A DNA stretch of 64,000 nucleotides from NCBI GenBank assembly GCA_018701215.1, contig JABIWH010000028.1, forward strand, positions 62,001 to 126,000, written 5' to 3'. Below are positions 43,941-53,297 of this stretch, one piece after another. Within the stretch, counting starts at the first letter, position 1. Each line of letters starts with the position of its first letter. The notes under the pieces are model-generated. The model made no database searches. It had not been told where the DNA came from and worked only from the letters and a program-made list of their open reading frames with translations. The position numbers were made by a program, and so were the translations under genes. This DNA comes from Rhodospirillaceae bacterium. Its GTDB lineage: Bacteria; Pseudomonadota; Alphaproteobacteria; GCA-2731375.

Positions 43941-43997
43941 CCCAGCTAGGCAAACAAGCGTTAGATTTCCTCCCAACAGAAAATTGAGAGGAAATGG

Positions 43998-44918
43998 ATG
44001 ATGGGTGTTCTCGACGGTAAGATAATTTTGGTCACCGGTGGTGGCCGCGGTATTGGCAGGGAACACGCCCTATTGGCCGCGCGGGAAGGCGCCAAGGTCG
44101 TGGTCAATGACCTCGGCGGTTCAACTTCCGGCGATGACGACGGCAACGTCGGCCCGGCGCAGGAAGTCGCCAACGAAATCAAGGCCGCCGGTGGCGAGGC
44201 CGTGGCCAACGGCGACAGCGTGGCCCTGATGTCCGGCGCCAAGGCGATGTTCGAACAAGCCATGGATACCTATGGCGGCCTGCATGGCGTCATTGCACCA
44301 GCCGGCATCCTGCGTGACACCATGTTCCACAAAATGTCCGAGGAAGACTGGGATGCGGTGATCAACGTACATCTGAAAGGTTCGTTCAACGTCACCCGCG
44401 CCACCATCAACCATTTCCGTGACCAGGAAGATGGCGCCTATGTCTTGTTCACCTCCACCTCCGGCCTAATCGGCAATATCGGCCAGACCAACTATGCCGC
44501 CGCCAAGATGGGTATCGTCGGTCTATCCCGTGTGATCGCGATGGAGAACGAGCGTAAGAACGTGCGCTCCAATATTCTCTCGCCGTCGGCCTGGACCCGG
44601 ATGATCGGCACCATTCCCATCAAGGACGAGGCAACCGCCAAGCGCATGGAATTGACCAAGGCGCGCATGCGGCCCGATCAGATCGCACCCTTGGGCGTGG
44701 CCTTGGTGGCTGACGATGCCAAGGACCTGAGCGGGCAGATTTTTTCCATTCGCGGCAACGAGGTTTATATCTGGAACCAGCCACGGCCCATTCGCGGCAT
44801 CGCCAATACGGAAGGTTGGACGCCGTCGGCCATGCTGTCGAACGCGTTCCCGGCTTTCCGCGCCAACCTGACCGATCTGGGCAATGCACGGACGGTCTTC
44901 ACCTCGGACCCGCTATAG
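43998..44918 (+). CDS. SDR family dehydrogenase, MFE-2/HSD17B4 type
   Basis: A 306-residue SDR resembling the dehydrogenase half of peroxisomal multifunctional enzyme 2: GGGRGIGREHALLAA near the start, the NDLGGSTSGDD insertion, catalytic Ser in FTSTSGL and YAAAK. It would oxidise a 3-hydroxyacyl-CoA. Start ATG 43998 (ATG 44001 also possible) follows GAGAGGAAATGG. The next gene is a hydratase-2, so the eukaryotic fused enzyme is split in two here. It is first of a seven-gene plus-strand catabolic unit. Confidence 0.88.
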   Translation: MMGVLDGKIILVTGGGRGIGREHALLAAREGAKVVVNDLGGSTSGDDDGNVGPAQEVANEIKAAGGEAVANGDSVALMSGAKAMFEQAMDTYGGLHGVIAPAGILRDTMFHKMSEEDWDAVINVHLKGSFNVTRATINHFRDQEDGAYVLFTSTSGLIGNIGQTNYAAAKMGIVGLSRVIAMENERKNVRSNILSPSAWTRMIGTIPIKDEATAKRMELTKARMRPDQIAPLGVALVADDAKDLSGQIFSIRGNEVYIWNQPRPIRGIANTEGWTPSAMLSNAFPAFRANLTDLGNARTVFTSDPL

Positions 44919-44956
44919 GCCGTTCCTTTGTCGAATAAGTTGAGGAGTGCTTGGTC

Positions 44957-45811
44957 ATGGCCATGAACTACGAACACGTGATGTCCCTTCGGGAGGAGGG
45001 GCAGGAATTTTCCTACGGCGATAGGGAAACCATGTTGTACGCCCTGGGTGTCGGTTTTGGCCGGGACGCCCTGGATGAAAAAGAGCTCGACTATGTCTTT
45101 GAACAGGGTCAGCTGAAAACCGTACCGTCAATGGCGGTGGTGCTGACCCGGGGCAATTTGACCGCCGGTATCGGCTGGGATTATACCAAGGTCCTGCATG
45201 GCGAACAGCGCCTGGAGCTTTATCGCCCCCTGCCGCCCGAAGGCGAATTGATCGCCGATGCCAAGGTGGCGGAGGCCTATGACAAGGGCGAGGGTAAGGG
45301 CGCCATTGTCTGTATTGAGACCGATGTCCGCCTGAAATCCGACGGCAAGCCATTGTTCAAGGTTGGTAGTACGGTGTTCGCCCGCGGCGACGGCGGCTTT
45401 GGCGGGCCCAAGGGTTCCGGCCCCGCGCCGCACCCGACCCCGGAACGGGAGCCTGATGTTACCTGCGCGTTGGAAACCCGTCCCGATCAGGCTCTGTTGT
45501 ACCGCCTGAACGGCGATCGCAATCCCCTGCACGCGGACCCGGGCCTGGCCAAAAGCGTTGGTTTTCCAGTCCCCATTCTGCATGGCCTCTGTACCTATGG
45601 TACGGCCTGCAGGGCGATTGTCACGACCATCTGCGATTACGATCACACCATGATCCGGGGCTTCGATTTGCGCTTTTCCGCGCCCGTCTATCCCGGCGAA
45701 ACCATCATCACCGACATGTGGCGAGACGGCGATATCGTCTCCTTCCAATGCCGCCTGAAAGAGCGCGACCTGGTCGTGGTCAAGAACGGCAAATGTACAT
45801 TAGCTTCTTGA
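44957..45811 (+). CDS. MaoC-type (R)-specific 2-enoyl-CoA hydratase (hydratase 2, MFE-2 type)
   Basis: A 284-residue double-hotdog protein. The C-terminal half carries the complete hydratase-2 motif YRLNGDRNPLHAD (near residue 175-187) with catalytic Asp and His, followed by HGLCTYGTA. The N-terminal half is the non-catalytic hotdog that accommodates bulky acyl chains. ATG 44957 is nine bases after GAGGAG; TTG 44951 and ATG 44963 are weaker. With the preceding SDR it forms the MFE-2 pair used for branched-chain and sterol side-chain acyl-CoAs. Confidence 0.9.
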   Translation: MAMNYEHVMSLREEGQEFSYGDRETMLYALGVGFGRDALDEKELDYVFEQGQLKTVPSMAVVLTRGNLTAGIGWDYTKVLHGEQRLELYRPLPPEGELIADAKVAEAYDKGEGKGAIVCIETDVRLKSDGKPLFKVGSTVFARGDGGFGGPKGSGPAPHPTPEREPDVTCALETRPDQALLYRLNGDRNPLHADPGLAKSVGFPVPILHGLCTYGTACRAIVTTICDYDHTMIRGFDLRFSAPVYPGETIITDMWRDGDIVSFQCRLKERDLVVVKNGKCTLAS

Positions 45812-45836
45812 AGAGCAAACTTAAGGATACTTAAAA

Positions 45837-46640
45837 ATGACAAAAATCGGCGACTATGACGCTATCGAGGTAACCCTGGACGATCACGTGGCATTGATCG
45901 AGATCCAGCGCCCGCCCTATAACTTTTTCGATCACGCTTTGATCAGCCAACTGGCGGACGCCTGTGAGGGCCTGGGTGACAACAATGACTGCCGCTCCAT
46001 CGTCCTCGCGGCGCAAGGCAAGGCATTCTGCGCCGGCGCAAATTTCGGCGATGGCTCGGGCGACAAGATCCTCGATAACAAGGCGGCTGAACCGCAGAAG
46101 CCGGAGACCCACCTGTACGTGGAAGCCGTGCGTCTGTTCGCCACGCCAAAACCCATCGTCGGTGCCATTCAAGGTGCCGCTATCGGCGGTGGCCTGGGCC
46201 TGGCCTTGGTGCCTGACTTCCGGGTGACCTGCCCCGAAGGGCGTTTCGCGGCCAACTTCACCCGCTTGGGCTTCCACCCCGGCTTTGGCCTGACGCACAC
46301 TCTGCCGGCCCTGATCGGACAGCAGAACGCGGCCCTGATGATGTACACCGGCCGCCGAATCAAGGGCGAGGAAGCCATGGAAATGGGCTTGGCGGATGTC
46401 TTCGTGCCGCTTGATCAGGTACGCGGCGCGGCCATGGAACTGGCCAAGGAAATCGCCATTTCCTCACCTCTGGGCGTGGTTGAAACGCGGGCCACCCTGC
46501 GGGCTGGTCTGGCTGACCGTGTGAAGGCGGCGACGGATCACGAGCTGGAAATTCAAAACCAGCTGAAAGAAACCGCTGACTTCAAGGAAGGTATCGCGGC
46601 CACCTCCGAGCGCCGTCTGCCCAACTTCCAGGGTAGATAG
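45837..46640 (+). CDS. Crotonase-fold protein (enoyl-CoA hydratase/isomerase family), catalytic glutamates missing
   Basis: A 267-residue crotonase. The oxyanion-hole segments KAFCAGANF (62-70) and IQGAAIGGGLGLAL (111-124) are clear. Aligned to mitochondrial enoyl-CoA hydratase without gaps, the two catalytic glutamates are replaced: Glu144 by Gly121 and Glu164 by Phe141. A plain hydratase activity is therefore doubtful; an isomerase, hydrolase or retro-Claisen role is possible. It lies between the hydratase-2 and two acyl-CoA dehydrogenases in one operon. Confidence 0.85.
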   Translation: MTKIGDYDAIEVTLDDHVALIEIQRPPYNFFDHALISQLADACEGLGDNNDCRSIVLAAQGKAFCAGANFGDGSGDKILDNKAAEPQKPETHLYVEAVRLFATPKPIVGAIQGAAIGGGLGLALVPDFRVTCPEGRFAANFTRLGFHPGFGLTHTLPALIGQQNAALMMYTGRRIKGEEAMEMGLADVFVPLDQVRGAAMELAKEIAISSPLGVVETRATLRAGLADRVKAATDHELEIQNQLKETADFKEGIAATSERRLPNFQGR

Positions 46641-46649
46641 GAATTAGTC

Positions 46650-47717
46650 ATGGATGAAGCCCAAACCCTGGTCACCGATGCGGCAACCCGGATCTTTCGC
46701 GATCTGGGCGACCCGCAGACCATCAACGCCGCCGGCGATGATAGTTGGCGAGAGCCGCTGTGGACGGCCCTGGAGGAAGCGGGCCTGACCTCGGCCTGGG
46801 TCAATGACGAACTGGGCGGCGCGGGTGCGGGCATCGGCTCCGGCTTCGCCGTGTTGCGGGTGGCGGGGGAATTCGCCGCCGCCCTGCCCCTGGCCGAAAC
46901 CCTGCTTGCCGGCTGGCTGCTGGAAATGGGCGATATCATGCTGCCTGGCGGCGCCATGTCCGTGGCCCCCATGCAGCGCGGCGACAGCATCACCCTTGCC
47001 TCCGACGGCACCTTGTCGGGCACCGCGCGCGCGGTGACCTTCGCGGCGGAGGTCGAGCATCTGGCGGTTTTGGCGGACGGCCCTGATGGTCCCATGGTGG
47101 CCCTGGTCAACGCCGCTGACTGCAACTGCTCCGCTGGCCGCAACATGGCCGGCGAGTCGCAAAACAACGTCGATTTTTCCGGCGTCACGCCTTTGCAGTC
47201 AGCCCCCGCACGGGCCGGCATTGACGCCCAGGCTCTGAAACTGATGGGGGCGGCAACGCGGTCCATGCAAATGGCCGGCGCCCTACAGACGATTTTGGAG
47301 ATCGCGGTACAATATGCCGAAGAGCGGGTCGCTTTTGGCCGGCCCATTGGCAAGTTCCAGGCGGTGCAACACAATCTGGCCCGCCTTGGCGAAGAAGCCG
47401 CCGCCGCCATCGCCATCGCCTCCTCCACCGCCTATACGATCGAGACCCTGGAAGACTGGACAAATGGCGGCGTCTTCCTGGAGATCGCCTCGGCCAAGAT
47501 TCGGGTCGGCGAAGCCGCCGGCGAAGGTGCCGCAATTGGCCATCAGGCCTTTGGTGCCATCGGCTTCACCAAGGAGCATATCCTGCACCGCTTTGTGCAG
47601 CGCCTGTGGTCATGGCGTGACGATTTCGACAACGAGGCCGTCTGGGCCGTCGAATTGGGCCGCCGGGTCGCCGCCAAGGGTGGCGAAGGGCTGTGGCACA
47701 GCCTGACCGCTGCGTAA
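46650..47717 (+). CDS. Acyl-CoA dehydrogenase, short type
   Basis: A 355-residue acyl-CoA dehydrogenase-family flavoprotein, shorter than the usual 380-400. The FAD-contact region VAFGRPIGKFQAVQHNLA and the C-terminal HQAFGAIGFTKEHILHRF are recognisable. The N-terminal half is weakly conserved. It stands directly before a second, longer family member (21-base gap). In actinobacterial steroid pathways such adjacent pairs form alpha2beta2 enzymes in which each subunit supplies part of the site; the same may hold here. Confidence 0.85.
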   Translation: MDEAQTLVTDAATRIFRDLGDPQTINAAGDDSWREPLWTALEEAGLTSAWVNDELGGAGAGIGSGFAVLRVAGEFAAALPLAETLLAGWLLEMGDIMLPGGAMSVAPMQRGDSITLASDGTLSGTARAVTFAAEVEHLAVLADGPDGPMVALVNAADCNCSAGRNMAGESQNNVDFSGVTPLQSAPARAGIDAQALKLMGAATRSMQMAGALQTILEIAVQYAEERVAFGRPIGKFQAVQHNLARLGEEAAAAIAIASSTAYTIETLEDWTNGGVFLEIASAKIRVGEAAGEGAAIGHQAFGAIGFTKEHILHRFVQRLWSWRDDFDNEAVWAVELGRRVAAKGGEGLWHSLTAA

Positions 47718-47738
47718 CTAGATAGAGGCAATTACAAG

Positions 47739-48890
47739 ATGTCCGTTGCAATTCAGTTTGATCCCATCCGTCTGCCGCCCGAGGCCGAAGCCCTGCGGCT
47801 GGAAGTCCGTGAATTCCTGAAAGAGGAAATGGCCGCCGGCACCTTTGACGGCACGCCTGACCGCCGGCCGAACCCGGAATTCAGCCGCAAGGTCGGTGAA
47901 AAAGGTTGGATCGGCATTACCTGGCCCAAGAAATACGGCGGCCAGGAACGCAGCTTTCTCGAACGTTATGTCGTCAACGAGGAATTCCTCATCGCCCGGG
48001 CGCCCACCCGCAAACATTTCACCGCCGACCGGCAAAGCGGGCCGGTCCTGATGAAGTATGCCTCCGATGCGATCAAGGAAGATATCCTGCCCCGTATTAC
48101 CCGTGGCGAGGTATCTTTTTGCATCGGCATGAGCGAGCCCGATTCCGGTTCCGATCTGTTTGCGGCCAAGACCAAGGCGGAGCGTACCGATGATGGCTGG
48201 TTGATCAATGGGCGCAAATTGTGGACCTCCCTGGCGCACGAGTCCGACTATATGATCGGGCTGTTCCGCACCTCGGCACCAACCCAGGAAAACCGCCGCC
48301 ACGGCCTGTCGCAATTCCTGGTGGATATGAGCCTGCCCGGCATCTCCACCCAACCGGTGCTGCATCCCAACGGCAACCATGAATTCAACGAAGTGATTTT
48401 CGACAATGCCCTGCTGCCGCATGATTATCTGATGGGCGAGGCGGACATGGCATGGAAGCAGGCGACCTCTGAATTGGCCTATGAACGCAGCGGCTCGGAG
48501 AGGTTCCTGGAAACCGGCCAGGTGTTGTTCGAGTTGGTCGATTTCATCGGCGAGAATCCGGACACGCGCGAGGCCGAGGGTCTGGGCCGACTGGTGGCGC
48601 AGCTGCACACCTTGCGGCGCATGTCGATTTCCGTCGCCGGCATGTTGCATGCGGGCAAGGAACCGGTGCTGGAAGCCTCCGTGGTCAAGGATCTGGGCAC
48701 GGTCTGGGAACAGGCCCTGCCCTCCGTCGCCCGCGATCTGGCAGCATTTGTCGACAAAGACCCCGGCAACCGCATGCGGTTTGAGGAAATCCTGGCCCAT
48801 AACATCACCATCGCACCAAAGCTGACGATCCAGGGCGGCACCACCGAGGTACTGCGCGGCATCGTCGCCCGTGGTCTCGGCCTGCGGTAA
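47739..48890 (+). CDS. Acyl-CoA dehydrogenase, long type
   Basis: A 383-residue acyl-CoA dehydrogenase. WPKKYGGQER (N-terminal), FCIGMSEPDSGSDL (FAD/substrate loop) and the C-terminal IQGGTTEVLRGIVARGLGL are diagnostic. The position of the MCAD-type C-terminal catalytic Glu reads Gly, so the base is probably the Glu in the mid-protein LAYERSG, as in isovaleryl-CoA-type enzymes. That placement is an inference. It is paired with the short dehydrogenase upstream. Confidence 0.9.
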   Translation: MSVAIQFDPIRLPPEAEALRLEVREFLKEEMAAGTFDGTPDRRPNPEFSRKVGEKGWIGITWPKKYGGQERSFLERYVVNEEFLIARAPTRKHFTADRQSGPVLMKYASDAIKEDILPRITRGEVSFCIGMSEPDSGSDLFAAKTKAERTDDGWLINGRKLWTSLAHESDYMIGLFRTSAPTQENRRHGLSQFLVDMSLPGISTQPVLHPNGNHEFNEVIFDNALLPHDYLMGEADMAWKQATSELAYERSGSERFLETGQVLFELVDFIGENPDTREAEGLGRLVAQLHTLRRMSISVAGMLHAGKEPVLEASVVKDLGTVWEQALPSVARDLAAFVDKDPGNRMRFEEILAHNITIAPKLTIQGGTTEVLRGIVARGLGLR

Positions 48891-48916
48891 GCTCAATGCG
48901 CTAGGAACCATTGTAC

Positions 48917-51046
48917 ATGCCTGACCTGTCAGCCCTGTTGTGGCCGAACGCCGTTGCGATTATTGGTGCCTCGGCGGAATCAACCACGCTTCGTGGCCGC
49001 ATCATGGAGGTCATGCTGCGCCACGACTTCAAGGGGCCTGTCTATCCGATTTCCCGCAGCCACGAAGAAATCCTTGGCCGGCGCTGTTATCCGTCCATCG
49101 ACAAGGCGCCCGAGCAGGTCGATTTGGCGATCCTGATCATTCCGGCGAAATTCGTGCCCGATACCCTGGCCGCCTGTGGCGAGGCCGGGGTGCGCGCGGC
49201 GCAGATCCTGACCTCCGGTTTCGCGGAGGAAAGCGGCGAGGACGGCGCCGTCCTGCAGGATGAAATCCGCGCCATCGCAAAGCGTTATGACATGGCGGTG
49301 CTCGGACCCAACTGCATCGGCTTTGCCAATACCCTGAACGCGCTTTGTCCGACCTTCAGCCCGGCGGTGGACAATATGGAGCAGCCCCTGCTGCCGCCCT
49401 GGCGCAAGGACGGCCATATTACCGTGGTGGCGCAAAGCGGCGGCATCGGCTTTGCCTTTTTCGATCATGGCCGGCCCAAGGAATTACCCTTCAACCATAT
49501 CGTCACCACGGGCAATGAAGCCTGCATGGAAGCCTTGGATGTGGTGGACCATCTGCTGGACGAGGGCAAGACCGACGCCTTTATCCTGTTCATGGAGGGC
49601 GTCAAAAACGGTGCCAAGCTGACCCCCGTGGCGGAAAAGGCCCTGAAAGCCGGCAAGCCGATTATCCTTACCAAAATCGGCAGCTCGGATGCCGGCGCGC
49701 GGGCAGCAGCCTCGCATACGGCATCCCTGGCCGGTTCCTATCAATCCTATCAGGGCATCTTTCAGCGCTATGGCATTATCGAAGCCAACGAGATCGAAGA
49801 GATGGTCGATATCGCGGCTGGTTTCTCCTACTACGGCCGCAACCTGCCCAAGGGCAAACGGGTCGGGATTTGTACCGCATCAGGCGGTGGCGGTGGCTGG
49901 ATGGCTGATATGTGCGTCGCCGCCGGCCTGGAAATCCCCGAGCTGGACCCGGACACCCGGGCCACCATCGACGAATATCTGCCGGCCTATGGCACCTCGC
50001 AGAATCCAATCGATGCCACGGCCCAGGCGGTCCGCGCCTTGGGCTATGCCGGTCTGGCGCGAATGGCGGCAAAATCCGATGTCCTGGATGCCATCATCAC
50101 CGTCGCCTCGTGCCGCAATCCGACCATCCTGGAGCGGGAGCGGGAAGCCTGGCTCGAACTGGCGGGTGAGGTGAATAAGCCTCTGCTGTTCTGTTCCTAC
50201 ACTCAGCCGCATCAGGTCTCGGCGGAGATATTGGGCCGGGCCGGCGTGCCGCTGTACGGCAACATGGCCAACTGCGCCCGCGCAATGGCGGAAATGGCCG
50301 ACTATCGCCAGCTGCATGAACGCTTCTTAGGGGCAGCCAATATTCGAAGCACCGATAGCGCGACGCAAAACAAAGTAGCGGCCCAGTTGGCCGCTGCTGG
50401 TCCGGTTTTATGCGAGTATGAAGTTAAGCCGCTGCTTCGGGCTTACGGCATCCCGACCGCAGATGAGGCCTTGGCAACCAGTGCCGATGAAGCTGTCGCT
50501 CTAGCCCGGAAATTCGAAGGCCCCGTGGTCCTGAAAATCCAATCGCCGGACATATTGCACAAGACGGAAGCCGGTGGCCTGGCCCTGGATCTCCAAGGCG
50601 ACGACCAGGTCCGCGCCGGCTATGACAAGGTCATGGCGACGGCCACGGCACAAACCCACGGCGTGCTGGTTCAGGCCATGGCGCCCAAGGGCCACGAGAT
50701 GATCCTGGGCATCAATCATGACGCCACATTCGGCCCCATGCTGATGCTGGGATTTGGCGGCATTCATGTGGAGGTCGATCCGGATATAGCACTATCTTCC
50801 GTACCCATGGACCGCAACGCGGCCCAGGCCCTGCTGGACCGTTTGCGGGGCCGGGCAGTGCTGGATGGGGTGCGCGGCGAAGCGGCGGCGGATATTGACG
50901 CGCTGCTGGATCTGGTTGTTAAGTTGTCCTGCCTGGCGGCGGATCATGGTGAGGTCATTGGCGAGTTGGACCTCAACCCCGTGCTGGTCCATGGCGCAGG
51001 CCTGGGTGTTAGCGTAGTTGATGCATTGGTGGTGAAACGAACATGA
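48917..51046 (+). CDS. ADP-forming acyl-CoA synthetase (acetate--CoA ligase family)
   Basis: A 709-residue fused NDP-forming acyl-CoA synthetase. It has an N-terminal CoA-binding Rossmann domain (VAIIGASAES at about 13-22), a succinyl-CoA-synthetase-like middle with the phospho-His SHTASLAGSYQ, and a C-terminal ATP-grasp domain (EGPVVLKIQSPDILHKT; LGINHDATFGPMLM). It makes an acyl-CoA from the acid, ATP and CoA. The ATG at 48917 is preferred to the upstream TTG at 48911. It overlaps the next hydrolase gene by four bases (ATGA). Confidence 0.9.
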   Translation: MPDLSALLWPNAVAIIGASAESTTLRGRIMEVMLRHDFKGPVYPISRSHEEILGRRCYPSIDKAPEQVDLAILIIPAKFVPDTLAACGEAGVRAAQILTSGFAEESGEDGAVLQDEIRAIAKRYDMAVLGPNCIGFANTLNALCPTFSPAVDNMEQPLLPPWRKDGHITVVAQSGGIGFAFFDHGRPKELPFNHIVTTGNEACMEALDVVDHLLDEGKTDAFILFMEGVKNGAKLTPVAEKALKAGKPIILTKIGSSDAGARAAASHTASLAGSYQSYQGIFQRYGIIEANEIEEMVDIAAGFSYYGRNLPKGKRVGICTASGGGGGWMADMCVAAGLEIPELDPDTRATIDEYLPAYGTSQNPIDATAQAVRALGYAGLARMAAKSDVLDAIITVASCRNPTILEREREAWLELAGEVNKPLLFCSYTQPHQVSAEILGRAGVPLYGNMANCARAMAEMADYRQLHERFLGAANIRSTDSATQNKVAAQLAAAGPVLCEYEVKPLLRAYGIPTADEALATSADEAVALARKFEGPVVLKIQSPDILHKTEAGGLALDLQGDDQVRAGYDKVMATATAQTHGVLVQAMAPKGHEMILGINHDATFGPMLMLGFGGIHVEVDPDIALSSVPMDRNAAQALLDRLRGRAVLDGVRGEAAADIDALLDLVVKLSCLAADHGEVIGELDLNPVLVHGAGLGVSVVDALVVKRT

Positions 51047-51837
51047 GCGAACACGATATCCATCTGCACTATGAAGTGCTGGACGGGGATGGCCCCTATA
51101 TCATGATGCTGCACGGCATGCTGTCATCACGGGCCCAGTGGGATTTGAACATTGCCGCGATCCAAAAAGTGGCCCGCCCGGTTCTGGTGGAATTGCTGGC
51201 CCATGGCCGCTCCGCATCGCCGGAACACCCGGAACCCTATGATCCGGAATACTACGTCGAATCTTTCGAGGCGATCCGGGACAAACTGAACATCGATCGT
51301 TGGTTCCTATGTGGCCAATCGTTTGGCGCCGGTCTGACCATGCGTTATGCATTGCGCCATCCCAGCCGAATTATCGCCCAGATCTTCACCAACTCGTCCT
51401 CTGCCTTGGCGGGCGAAGAATATTTGTCGACCTTTCGCAATACAGCGGAACAACGCGCGCGGCTGATGGAACAAGGTGGCAAGGAGGGGATCAAGGAATT
51501 GCCGATCTATCCTGGCAAGGCCCGGCGTTTGCCCGAAGCCGCCCGCGAGGCCTTGGTTCGGGATGCGGAATTGCTGGAACCGCGGGGTCTGGCGCAGGCG
51601 TTCCGGTATTCCTCGCCATTTCTCTCGATTCGCGACGAAGCCGTCAATACCGCCGTCCCAACCCTGCTGGTTCATGGCGCGGTGGAGAAACGGTTTCGAG
51701 CCAACTATGAATATGCGGTCGCCAATATCCCCAATCTGGAAGTGGTCGAGGTCGATGCGGGCCACGCGGTTAATATCGAGGCGGCGGATATCTTTAATGA
51801 CGCGGTAACGGCGTGGATCGAACAACATAGCGACTAA
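51043..51837 (+). CDS. Alpha/beta hydrolase (Ser-type)
   Basis: A 264-residue hydrolase with LHGMLSSRAQW near the oxyanion hole, a serine nucleophile elbow GQSFGAG and the catalytic His in DAGHAVN. It is translationally coupled to the acyl-CoA synthetase (ATGA overlap), so it may be a thioesterase or a ring-opening/lactone hydrolase of the same pathway. The substrate cannot be predicted. Last gene of the beta-oxidation-like unit. Confidence 0.83.
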   Translation: MSEHDIHLHYEVLDGDGPYIMMLHGMLSSRAQWDLNIAAIQKVARPVLVELLAHGRSASPEHPEPYDPEYYVESFEAIRDKLNIDRWFLCGQSFGAGLTMRYALRHPSRIIAQIFTNSSSALAGEEYLSTFRNTAEQRARLMEQGGKEGIKELPIYPGKARRLPEAAREALVRDAELLEPRGLAQAFRYSSPFLSIRDEAVNTAVPTLLVHGAVEKRFRANYEYAVANIPNLEVVEVDAGHAVNIEAADIFNDAVTAWIEQHSD

Positions 51838-51869
51838 GGCACTAGCCACTTAGGCACTGGAGAACCGGG

Positions 51870-53297
51870 ATGAGCGAAGCGAAAACATTATTCGAAAAAC
51901 TCTGGAGCACGCACGTGGTCCGCTCCCTGGGAGAGGATCTGGACCTCCTCCATGTGGACCGGTTGTTGCTGCATGATTTGAGCGGCGCCCGCGCCATGAA
52001 AGAGTTGCAGGAGCGCGGCCTGACCGTACGCAACCCCGAACTTTGCCTGGCCACGCCGGACCATAGTATTTCAACAATGCCCGGCCGCACCCTGGCCTCC
52101 AGCGAGCACGGCGAGGCATTTGGCGGCGGCTTGCGCGACATGGCGAACGCCACCGGCATACCGCACTATGGCCTGGAGCATCCCAATCAGGGCATCGTGC
52201 ATGTCGTCGGCCCGGAAACCGGTTATACCCTGCCCGGTTGTCTGCTGGTCTGCGGCGACAGCCATACCTCCACCCACGGCGCCATGGGCGCCATGGCCTT
52301 TGGCATCGGTTCGTCCGAACTGGTGCATGTAATGGCCACCCAGACCATCCGCCAGCGCCGCCCGAAAGCCATGCGCATCACCATCGACGGTGAATTGGGC
52401 CCTGGCATCGAACCCAAGGACGTAATCCTGCATATCATCGGCCAGCTTGGCGTCGCCGCTGGCACCGGCCATGCGGTAGAATACGCGGGTAGCACCATCG
52501 CCAACATGAGTATGGAAGGCCGCCTGACGATCTGCAATCTATCTATCGAATTCGGCGCCCGCATGGGCATGGTGGCGGCGGACGACACCACATTCGAATA
52601 TCTGCGCGATAAACCCCTGGCGCCAAAGGGCGAGGCCTGGGAGCAGGCGCTGGCCTATTGGCGCACCATGAATAGCGACGAAGGCGCCGTCTTTGACCGC
52701 GAGGTCAGTATAGATGCAACCGAGATCATCCCTCAAATCACCTGGGGCACCTCGCCCGGCCAGACCATGGCCGTGGACGAAAACATCCCGGGCCCGGAGA
52801 GCTTCGCCGAGGCTGAGCAACAGCAAGGTACGGTCAACGCGCTTGAATATATGGACCTGAAAGCGGGAGCGCCCATCGCGGGCACCAAGATCGACCGGAT
52901 TTTTATCGGCTCCTGCACCAACAGCCGCCTCTCTGACCTGCGCCGCGCCGCCGCCGTCGCCAAAGGGCGCCATGTGGCCAAGGGCGTCATCGCCTTGGTC
53001 GTGCCGGGCTCGGTCCCGGTCAAGGTAGCGGCGGAGGCGGAAGGTCTACACGAAATATTTCTCGATGCCGGCTTTGAATGGCGGGAGCCGGGCTGCGCCC
53101 AATGCGTGGCCAGCAATGGTGAAGTCGTGCCGCCCGGGGAACGCTGTATCTCCACCGCCAACCGGAATTTTGTCGGCCGCCAGGGTCCCGGCGCCCGCAC
53201 CCATTTGGCCGGACCGGCCATGGCGGCGGCGGCGGCGGTGATGGGCGAAATCACCGACGTACGTGACCTCGCACCTATCGAGGAGGAGGCGGAATAA
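51870..53297 (+). CDS. leuC: LeuC-type hydro-lyase large subunit (aconitase superfamily)
   Basis: A 475-residue large subunit of the 3-isopropylmalate dehydratase type. The [4Fe-4S] ligands C349 (IGSCTNSR), C409 and C412 (GCAQC) match E. coli LeuC C347, C407, C410. GDSHTSTHGAMGA is the substrate/cluster loop. Adjacent leuD completes the enzyme. No leuA, leuB or other leucine gene is near, and the flanking genes are catabolic. An alternative role such as citraconate/2-methylmalate or dimethylmalate dehydration is therefore possible, and the symbol denotes family rather than proven pathway. Confidence 0.85.
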   Translation: MSEAKTLFEKLWSTHVVRSLGEDLDLLHVDRLLLHDLSGARAMKELQERGLTVRNPELCLATPDHSISTMPGRTLASSEHGEAFGGGLRDMANATGIPHYGLEHPNQGIVHVVGPETGYTLPGCLLVCGDSHTSTHGAMGAMAFGIGSSELVHVMATQTIRQRRPKAMRITIDGELGPGIEPKDVILHIIGQLGVAAGTGHAVEYAGSTIANMSMEGRLTICNLSIEFGARMGMVAADDTTFEYLRDKPLAPKGEAWEQALAYWRTMNSDEGAVFDREVSIDATEIIPQITWGTSPGQTMAVDENIPGPESFAEAEQQQGTVNALEYMDLKAGAPIAGTKIDRIFIGSCTNSRLSDLRRAAAVAKGRHVAKGVIALVVPGSVPVKVAAEAEGLHEIFLDAGFEWREPGCAQCVASNGEVVPPGERCISTANRNFVGRQGPGARTHLAGPAMAAAAAVMGEITDVRDLAPIEEEAE

